Source: Paludisphaera rhizosphaerae (GTDB lineage: Bacteria > Planctomycetota > Planctomycetia > Isosphaerales > Isosphaeraceae). From it: a DNA stretch of 64,000 bases. The position numbers and the translations under genes were made by a program. A model generated the notes under the pieces. The model had not been told where the DNA came from and ran no database searches. It saw nothing but the letters and a program-made list of their open reading frames with translations. Numbering within the stretch: position 1 is the stretch's first letter; each line of letters starts with the position of its first letter. Shown in pieces: positions 59,249 through 64,000 of this stretch. The stretch spans positions 1 through 64,000 of the forward strand of contig NZ_JAALCR010000011.1 in assembly GCF_011065895.1 (NCBI RefSeq), in the 5' to 3' direction.

Positions 59249-59794
59249 TCAATCCTTCGGCCGCATCTCGGGCGGCACGAGCCCAGGGCTCCGATACTGA
59301 TAACGATCGCCGAGCTGCATGCGCGTCATCGAAACGATCTCCTGCGCGTGGCCCGTGAGATGCGTGAGCGCCTGGAACAGGATCGCCAGCACTGGGACCT
59401 CGATCTCACCCACGCTCCGATTCGTCCGACGCGTCTCGACGAGAGCCGTCGGCGACAGGCCGTCGAGGACGTCTTCAGCCCCAGCTACGGCCTCGTCGAA
59501 GCGCTGGAGCAATTCGGCCTTGGGCAATTCCCGACGCTCCGTGAACTCGCCGAAGCGGTCACGCACGTCGGGCTCGCCGCCGACGTCCGACCGGAACCGC
59601 TGGCGAAGGTTGCCCGCCAGGTGGAGCAGCAGGTTGCCGATGCTGTTCATCCCCTCGCGAGGCCGCCACCAGAGCTGCTGCTCGTCAAGCTGGCCGACGC
59701 AATGCCGGATCAGGCCGACGCTCTCGTCGAGTCTCGTGCGGGCCTCGATCAGAAAGGCCCTGGCGACGGCGTCTTCTCCCTGGATCGGGCTCAT
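59249..59794 (-). CDS. DinB-like four-helix protein (DUF1572 type)
   Basis: 181 residues. Four-helix bundle of the DinB/YfiT superfamily: LRHC-like VGLIRHCVGQLDEQQLWWRP, SIGNLLLHLAGNLRQRF and LTHLTGHAQEIVSMTRMQLG provide the three histidines that bind a metal. Members include bacillithiol or mycothiol S-transferases and many orphans. The ATG overlaps the upstream nucleotidyltransferase stop by four bases (ATGA), showing tight coupling. Confidence 0.85.
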   Translation of the reverse strand: MSPIQGEDAVARAFLIEARTRLDESVGLIRHCVGQLDEQQLWWRPREGMNSIGNLLLHLAGNLRQRFRSDVGGEPDVRDRFGEFTERRELPKAELLQRFDEAVAGAEDVLDGLSPTALVETRRTNRSVGEIEVPVLAILFQALTHLTGHAQEIVSMTRMQLGDRYQYRSPGLVPPEMRPKD

Positions 59795-60564
59795 GCTGGG
59801 AATCCCTCGATGGACCTCATGCGGAGGCGGATGAGCAGGTCGTCGAGCGCCGGACGGGCGTCGGTCCGCTCGGGGAGACTGCTGGATCGGCCGGCGGCCT
59901 CCAGGGCGGCCCGGAGGCGTTCATACTCGCCGCGGTGGAAAGCGACGTCGGCGTCCTCGAGCGTCTCCTTTTCGCGGCCGCCGACCTTGCGGGCGATCAG
60001 GTCGTCGACATGCGAAAGCCGCGCCTCCTCGTTCAGCCGGACGAGGTTCGCCTCGACCTCGCCCGTACGCATCAGATGGATGCCGGTCAGCAGCACGCGA
60101 TAGCAATACAAGAGCGGCTTGATGCGCCGGGGTTGCTCCTTCTCGAAGAGCCGCCATTGGGTCTCGGCGAAGCCCAGGTAATGATAGCCGTGGAAGCAAG
60201 TGACGCAGCGGCCGGCGATCGCCTTCAACTCCTCGTGCTCGGGAGTGGTGACGACGATCAGCGGCGAATGCACCTGCTCCAGCACGTAGCCGTTCTTCTT
60301 CAGCATGAGGTTGAAGAATTTGAGGGCGTCGTGCGTGACCAGGTCGAGTTCGAAGCCGTCGGTGTCCTTGCGATCGACCTGGACGGTCCACGGGCCGGGA
60401 TCCAATCCGAGGACGCGATCCGCCGGCAAGACGTGACAGCCGCGCAGGTCGAAGTCGGAATCTGGCGAGGCGAAGCCGTAGAGGTGCGCTCCGCTGATCG
60501 TGGCGAAGATCAGCGGGAACGGATGTTCGGCGGCGGCGGTTGCAAGGCGTCGATCGGCGTCCAT
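59791..60564 (-). CDS. Predicted nucleotidyltransferase, COG3541-like (copy A)
   Basis: 257 residues from ATG 60564; its A is shared with the TAA stop of the upstream paralogue (TAATG). DNA-polymerase-beta-like fold: ISGAHLYGFASPDSDFDLRG has the GS-like start and the DxD pair, and the third acidic residue is probably in FELDLVTHD. KFFNLMLKKNGYVLEQVHSP is the helix seen in YcgL/COG3541 proteins. Unlike antibiotic nucleotidyltransferases there is no recognition domain I can name. The acceptor is unknown; RNA-end modification is possible but unsupported here. Confidence 0.8.
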   Translation of the reverse strand: MDADRRLATAAAEHPFPLIFATISGAHLYGFASPDSDFDLRGCHVLPADRVLGLDPGPWTVQVDRKDTDGFELDLVTHDALKFFNLMLKKNGYVLEQVHSPLIVVTTPEHEELKAIAGRCVTCFHGYHYLGFAETQWRLFEKEQPRRIKPLLYCYRVLLTGIHLMRTGEVEANLVRLNEEARLSHVDDLIARKVGGREKETLEDADVAFHRGEYERLRAALEAAGRSSSLPERTDARPALDDLLIRLRMRSIEGFPA

Positions 60565-61466
60565 TACAGCAGGTCCTTCACGCGATCCAGCTCCGCCTGG
60601 ACGGCGCGGAGGGCGACGACGACGCGGTCGGGCTCGACGACGCAGGCGTCGAGGCTGCCGTAGTGTTCCTCCAGGCATCGCATCAGCAGGTCCTTAATCC
60701 TCGGCTCGTCGGGGCCGGCCGGCAGCTTGCTCTCGGCGCAGGCGCGTTCGAGTTGCTTCTCCTTGTCGTCGAACCAGGATCGCAGGCGTTCCTCGGTCCA
60801 TTCGCCGCGACGGATGGCCTTGAGGCGTTCGTTGTCGCGCTGGAGGTCGACGTCCCCCTCGGTCAGGATCTGCTCGACCTCGCCGACGAGGCGGACGACG
60901 TGGTAGGCGAACTTGACGTCGTAGCCGTGCTCGGCGACCAGCGCCGCGCGGCGGCCTTCGGGCTGCTTCGTGGCGATCTTGTGCAGTTGCGAGTAGGCGT
61001 ACCCCTTGAACTTCGCCCAGGCCCCCTTGTGCAGGAACACGCGGCGGTTCTCGCGGACCATCTCCCCCACCCGCGTCGAGTGCAGCACGCAGTTGACCGG
61101 CGTGAACAGGGAGTCGAGGACGTTCGGGTTGTTCTGCATCGCCAGGTCGAAGAAGCGGACAATCCCGAAGATCGTCACGTCATAGGTCCGCCCGCGCCCT
61201 CCCAGGGCGTCGCGATCGGCGATGTGGTGCTCCTGGAAGACCTCGAACCGCTTGAACGGCTTGCCGAACCCGGGGATCTCGCCCCGAAGATGCGGGAAGA
61301 CGTCGTCCTTCGGCGGGATCGCCCAGCCGTAGACGTCGACGTCGCTGGTGTCCGACGACACCCCATACGCGACGCTCCCCATGATCGTCTCATACTGCAC
61401 GTTCCCCGCCAGCCACCGCGGAGGACGCAGCAACCCCTGATCGGCCAGCCTTTGAACCGTATTCAC
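60564..61466 (-). CDS. Predicted nucleotidyltransferase, COG3541-like (copy B)
   Basis: 300 residues from GTG 61466, which has GGGAGG about eight bases upstream; the frame continues to 61808 but overlaps the antitoxin gene. IMGSVAYGVSSDTSDVDVYG is a textbook GS...DxD nucleotidyltransferase loop, TYDVTIFGIVRFFDLAMQNN continues the active site, and the C-terminal helices are charged. Homologous to the next gene but longer and diverged. First gene of a five-gene minus-strand operon. A 233-base gap precedes it, with a 16-bp palindrome and a 16-bp direct repeat. Confidence 0.8.
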   Translation of the reverse strand: MNTVQRLADQGLLRPPRWLAGNVQYETIMGSVAYGVSSDTSDVDVYGWAIPPKDDVFPHLRGEIPGFGKPFKRFEVFQEHHIADRDALGGRGRTYDVTIFGIVRFFDLAMQNNPNVLDSLFTPVNCVLHSTRVGEMVRENRRVFLHKGAWAKFKGYAYSQLHKIATKQPEGRRAALVAEHGYDVKFAYHVVRLVGEVEQILTEGDVDLQRDNERLKAIRRGEWTEERLRSWFDDKEKQLERACAESKLPAGPDEPRIKDLLMRCLEEHYGSLDACVVEPDRVVVALRAVQAELDRVKDLL

Positions 61467-61516
61467 GCCGATCGCCCTCCCGATGGACCCCCATCGTAAC
61501 CTCGACGTAATCGGCT

Positions 61517-61559
61517 CTCCGAAGGTTCGCCTTCCGAGTGTTCCTCCGAAGGGTCGCCT
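61517..61559. repeat. 16-bp direct repeat upstream of nucleotidyltransferase operon
   Basis: CTCCGAAGGTTCGCCT (61517-61532) recurs at 61544-61559 with one mismatch, 27 bases apart from start to start. It lies 51 to 93 bases before the GTG at 61466, where an operator could sit. Confidence 0.5.
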
Positions 61560-61652
61560 GTCGCCGGTCGAGTCGGGCTCACTCGAAGAGCTTCGGTATA
61601 CCTCGAGCACCGTGGGTGATGCCGATGCGTATGTTATCGAGTATGTTCCAGC

Positions 61653-61668
61653 TTCATGCGCGCATGAA
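61653..61668. repeat. Perfect 16-bp palindrome TTCATGCGCGCATGAA
   Basis: Located 32 bases downstream of the HigA-like stop and about 190 bases upstream of the nucleotidyltransferase start. The size suits a dimeric helix-turn-helix regulator. It has no loop and no T-run, so it is not an obvious terminator. Confidence 0.55.
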
Positions 61669-61699
61669 AAGACCCGCGACGGTCGGCGCGGCAGGGGGC

Positions 61700-62095
61700 T
61701 CACCCCTTCGCGATCTTGATCCGCCTGGACCAGATCTCTGGAAACTCCTGGAGGTCGTCCAGGTAACGGGCAGCCATTGCGGGGACGGACCGCTGCCCAT
61801 GCTCCCATTTCTGGAGCGTCTGGACGTTGACGCCCAGGAACTGAGCGAAGATTGATTGGCTCGCGCCGAACTTGGCCCTAACCGCCTTCACGTCGTCCGC
61901 CGCGTAGGATCGCGGAGTCAAATCGAGCACGACCGTCCGCACGGTCAGCCGATTCTCCAACGGCTCGCCCGACTGGAGTGCCTCGGCTACCGATTGCAGG
62001 CGCGAGGCCAGGCGAGATCCGAAGGACTCCGCCTTCCCCTTGGCTCTAGGCTTGGCCGCAGCCTTGCCCTTGGTTGTGGTATCGCCTTTCTTCAC
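61700..62095 (-). CDS. HigA-type antitoxin / HTH regulator
   Basis: 131 residues, GTG start at 62095 with AAGGAG nine bases upstream. The Lys-rich N-terminus (KKGDTTTKGKAAAKPRAKGK) and linker probably contact the toxin. The C-terminal HTH (about 75-115) is VRAKFGASQSIFAQFLGVNV, then TLQKWEHGQRSVP, as in HigA/XRE-type antitoxins. It overlaps the toxin gene by 50 bases, with toxin first, the order typical of higBA. Probably autoregulates at the palindrome 62542-62556. Confidence 0.85.
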   Translation of the reverse strand: MKKGDTTTKGKAAAKPRAKGKAESFGSRLASRLQSVAEALQSGEPLENRLTVRTVVLDLTPRSYAADDVKAVRAKFGASQSIFAQFLGVNVQTLQKWEHGQRSVPAMAARYLDDLQEFPEIWSRRIKIAKG

Positions 62096-62504
62096 GATCC
62101 GCGTACTCCTTATCCAATTCCGCCTTGATTGTCGCCGCGAAACCGGCGATCACATTCCGCTCGGCCTTGGTCAGGTTGTCCTTCTCGCCCTTGGCCAGCG
62201 TCATGGCGAGGACCACGACGCCGTATTCAGGAAGGGCGATGTAGAAGACGCGGTAAGAGCCTCTTTTGCCTCGACCCGACCCCGGCGCCGTGAACCGGAC
62301 CTTGCGGACGCCGTTCGTCCCGGCGATCACGTCACCGGCCGTCGGGTGGGCGGCGATTTCCAACTGGAGGATGTGGAGATCGGCCTCGCTGAGGGCTAGG
62401 TCTTCCCCTTCGTCGCGGAACCCAACGGCCTCAATGAAGAGCGGCAGCCGATCCAGGGGGATGAGATGCGAGGCCAGCTTCCTGAAGTGGTGTTCGCTGT
62501 ACAT
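62046..62504 (-). CDS. HigB/RelE-like toxin
   Basis: 152 residues from ATG 62504. The first 55 residues are an unusual extension (HLIPLDRLPLFIEAVGF). The RelE/HigB fold follows: GVRKVRFTAPGSGRGKRGSY, RVFYIALPEYGVVVLAMTLA, KGEKDNLTKAERNVIAGFAA. RelE-family toxins of this kind cut mRNA on the ribosome. ATG 62504 is supported by a promoter that would start RNA near 62531; a start at 62549 would lie upstream of that. Confidence 0.82.
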   Translation of the reverse strand: MYSEHHFRKLASHLIPLDRLPLFIEAVGFRDEGEDLALSEADLHILQLEIAAHPTAGDVIAGTNGVRKVRFTAPGSGRGKRGSYRVFYIALPEYGVVVLAMTLAKGEKDNLTKAERNVIAGFAATIKAELDKEYADREERRYHNQGQGCGQA

Positions 62505-62537
62505 CGCCCATCCCCGCGGCGTCCTACCCACGGCCGC

Positions 62538-62567
62538 ACTATATCCCATTGGGATAGATTAAGTCGA
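62538..62567 (-). promoter_or_regulatory. higBA promoter with internal operator palindrome
   Basis: On the minus strand: -35-like TCGACT (62562-62567), 18-base spacer and -10 TATAGT (62538-62543). The spacer and -10 edge carry a perfect 15-bp palindrome, TATCCCA-T-TGGGATA (62542-62556, plus-strand reading). An additional TATCCC half-site lies near 62586. This is the expected layout for antitoxin autorepression. Confidence 0.7.
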
Positions 62568-62625
62568 GAGGGGAGCAGCAGGGTTTGTATCCCGAGGAAA
62601 CAACTTCCCCAGGACTGCTGGCCAG

Positions 62626-62685
62626 TCACAGGGAAGGCTCTTCCAGATCTTGCTGGGCGAGTGGCATGCGAGTGCCCGTCGCCAT
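62626..62685 (-). pseudogene. Truncated ParE toxin (19 codons)
   Basis: The frame starts at ATG 62685, overlapping the parD stop in ATGA as in intact parDE operons. It reads MATGTRMPLAQQDLEEPSL and then stops. LAQQDLEE is the first helix of ParE toxins; everything after it is gone and replaced by the higBA upstream sequence. The toxin is therefore lost. Confidence 0.7.
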
Positions 62686-62954
62686 CAGGCCCCCTTGCAA
62701 CCGTTCCTTCGGCGGCTCCGGACCTTGGCGAGCGTCCCCGTGACGTCGAGGGCGGCGACCTCGCCCCGGTCTGCCTGGTCGATGCCGAGCTGGATTTCCT
62801 TGCGGATCTCCTCGCACTTTATCGCTTGAGGCTTGTCCCGCTCCTCAAGCAGGCGCAAGGCTTCGCGAACCACCTCGCTCGCCGAAAGGTAAAGTCCGGA
62901 CTCAACCTTCCGGTGGACGAGTTGCTCGAGTTCGGGAGTGAGCGACACGTACAT
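62685..62954 (-). CDS. parD: ParD-type antitoxin (orphan)
   Basis: 89 residues. Ribbon-helix-helix N-terminus (MYVSLTPELEQLVHRKVESG, LYLSASEVVREALRLLEERD), then the toxin-binding tail with IQLGIDQADRGEVAALDV, characteristic of ParD partners of ParE. The C-terminal end is slightly unusual (RSRRRNGCKGA). The paired toxin is only a stub, so ParD may persist as a repressor or protect against another ParE in the cell. Confidence 0.88.
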   Translation of the reverse strand: MYVSLTPELEQLVHRKVESGLYLSASEVVREALRLLEERDKPQAIKCEEIRKEIQLGIDQADRGEVAALDVTGTLAKVRSRRRNGCKGA

Positions 62955-63106
62955 GAGAAGCCCCTGGGCGAAATCGAACTCCTAGCCAAGAGATATCAGG
63001 AGTCGCAAGGATTGTCAGAGCTTGGCATCGACGTGTTCGCGAGCTAGCGCCATGCGCATCGCCTTCCTTCTACCCGGAAGTTAGGACTGACACCGACGGG
63101 CTCTTG

Positions 63107-63808
63107 CTATTCCTCATCCATGACCTTGAATCCGGCTTCTTCGGATCGTCGCTTCGCCCCTGGCTGTAATCCGAATGTCGAGTTGTACGTCCATTCGGCG
63201 CTGTTTGCGACATCCCATCGCTCCAGAATGGTGATCTGGCTGTTCGGGTTTTCCTTCAGGAGACGCGCATAGAGCGGCTCGATCTGCATGAGCTTTCGCA
63301 GTCGATGCTGGCTCAGCGTTCTCAGCTTCGGTTGCTGGGAGGCAGAAGCCCTCACAGGCACTTTGATCGCGAACGACCCTTCTTCCTCGAACGCCGGCTT
63401 TCGGAAGATGTTGAGAAGCAGCACCGCGGTCCAGCCGAAGATCATGGCGATCTTCCAATCGTCGCTGGCTTGATCTTTGAAGAACCGAGGGATCAGGATG
63501 TTGGCGGTGACGACGTCCTCGGTCGCCTGTTTCGACAACAAACACTTCTCGACCGACGGAAGGCATCCAGACCGGATCATCCGTTTGATCTCGTCCACGA
63601 CGCCTGCTTCGTAGCTGTCCTTGCCGGAAAGAGTCCTGAGGACGCTGAGGCTCGGGACCTTGACCGATTTGCCACAGTCGCAATTGAGTTGAGACCCGGC
63701 CTGGGAGGTGGAAATAGGCGTCGTGACGCCGCAGGGACAAGAGTAGCTGTAGCCGTTGCCCGGACCGCTGAACCATTCAGTCAGGGCTTCGTTGGCGGAA
63801 TCTAACAT
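63107..63808 (-). CDS. Planctomycetal CxC-motif protein of unknown function
   Basis: 233 residues from ATG 63808 (AGGGAG six bases upstream); ATG 63814 is an alternative, and the frame reaches 63997. Near residues 24-60 is a zinc-ribbon-like pair of CxC motifs, YSCPCGVTTPISTSQAGSQL and NCDCGKSVKVPSLSVLRTLS, a layout found in many planctomycetal proteins. A hydrophobic segment, WKIAMIFGWTAVLLLNIF (about 130-147), could be a membrane helix, followed by a soluble tail. Role unknown. Transcript source is unclear; the 64 bases after it are empty. Confidence 0.75.
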   Translation of the reverse strand: MLDSANEALTEWFSGPGNGYSYSCPCGVTTPISTSQAGSQLNCDCGKSVKVPSLSVLRTLSGKDSYEAGVVDEIKRMIRSGCLPSVEKCLLSKQATEDVVTANILIPRFFKDQASDDWKIAMIFGWTAVLLLNIFRKPAFEEEGSFAIKVPVRASASQQPKLRTLSQHRLRKLMQIEPLYARLLKENPNSQITILERWDVANSAEWTYNSTFGLQPGAKRRSEEAGFKVMDEE

Positions 63809-64000
63809 CGTCATCTCCCTGGCTATCTCAAGCCTTTGCAGTCGCGCCCGAGTATCCCCTTTCTTTGGAGATGTTTCAATTCTTTCGTTGCGCTCCCCCA
63901 CACTCCGTGATACCACTCTCTTCAGCGGGGGCATAAGAGGGTGGGAGCAAATCCACTCGACGGCCGACGAGGGTGTGGCCACCAGCCGTCTAAGCACGCA

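Noticed and set aside
62955-63047. tRNA-like T-arm GAGTTCGATTT on the minus strand upstream of parD
   Set aside because: No matching acceptor, anticodon or D arm could be folded around it.

Overview
The window looks like a chromosomal segment of a planctomycete, most like the Isosphaeraceae (Paludisphaera/Singulisphaera type). The grounds are the high GC content and three DUF1501 'sulfatase-like' genes, two of them directly behind DUF1549/DUF1553 cytochrome proteins. Many Tat (RR-F) leaders, a secreted Gfo/Idh/MocA protein and a CxC zinc-ribbon protein of planctomycetal style point the same way. The assignment comes from gene content alone. No rRNA, tRNA, CRISPR array, integrase or intact insertion sequence was seen.

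Layout: 0-12 kb holds DUF1501, a secreted metallo-beta-lactamase-fold hydrolase, an SDR, a trehalose synthase/maltokinase fusion (treS), and a convergent PSCyt1/DUF1549/DUF1553-DUF1501 pair. 12-17.6 kb holds clpB and dnaK, with a REP-like palindrome pair between them and a very good sigma-54-type site upstream of dnaK. 17.6-24.2 kb holds pheA, a D-amino-acid aminotransferase-like gene, a glycosyltransferase-like gene, an ABC-2 exporter and glgC. 24.2-29.2 kb is sparse, with an L7/L12-like small protein, an orphan, an AI-2E-family permease and a Tat-exported unknown.

29.2-47.5 kb is the metabolic core. A minus-strand operon encodes methylmalonyl-CoA mutase, its MeaB chaperone, and propionyl-CoA carboxylase beta and alpha. 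Past an SDR, glpX and a thioesterase, a plus-strand operon encodes a Propionibacterium-type methylmalonyl-CoA:pyruvate transcarboxylase (5S, 12S, a small coiled-coil protein, 1.3S biotin carrier) and methylmalonyl-CoA epimerase. A B-type succinate dehydrogenase/fumarate reductase (sdhCAB) follows. Together these cover most dedicated steps between succinate, methylmalonyl-CoA, propionyl-CoA, pyruvate and oxaloacetate (the Wood-Werkman cycle). They offer both an ATP-dependent and an ATP-independent carboxylation route.

47.6-58.1 kb holds secreted catabolic or unknown proteins: a glycosidase-like protein, a second PSCyt1-DUF1501 pair, a ceramidase-like protein, two HAD phosphatases and a Gfo/Idh oxidoreductase. 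58.1-61.5 kb is a tight minus-strand operon of two different nucleotidyltransferase-fold proteins, a DinB-like protein, a PPOX flavoprotein and a GNAT acetyltransferase. 61.7-63 kb holds a HigBA-like toxin-antitoxin pair with a palindromic operator, then a ParD antitoxin whose ParE toxin is cut to a stub. The right edge carries a CxC-motif protein.
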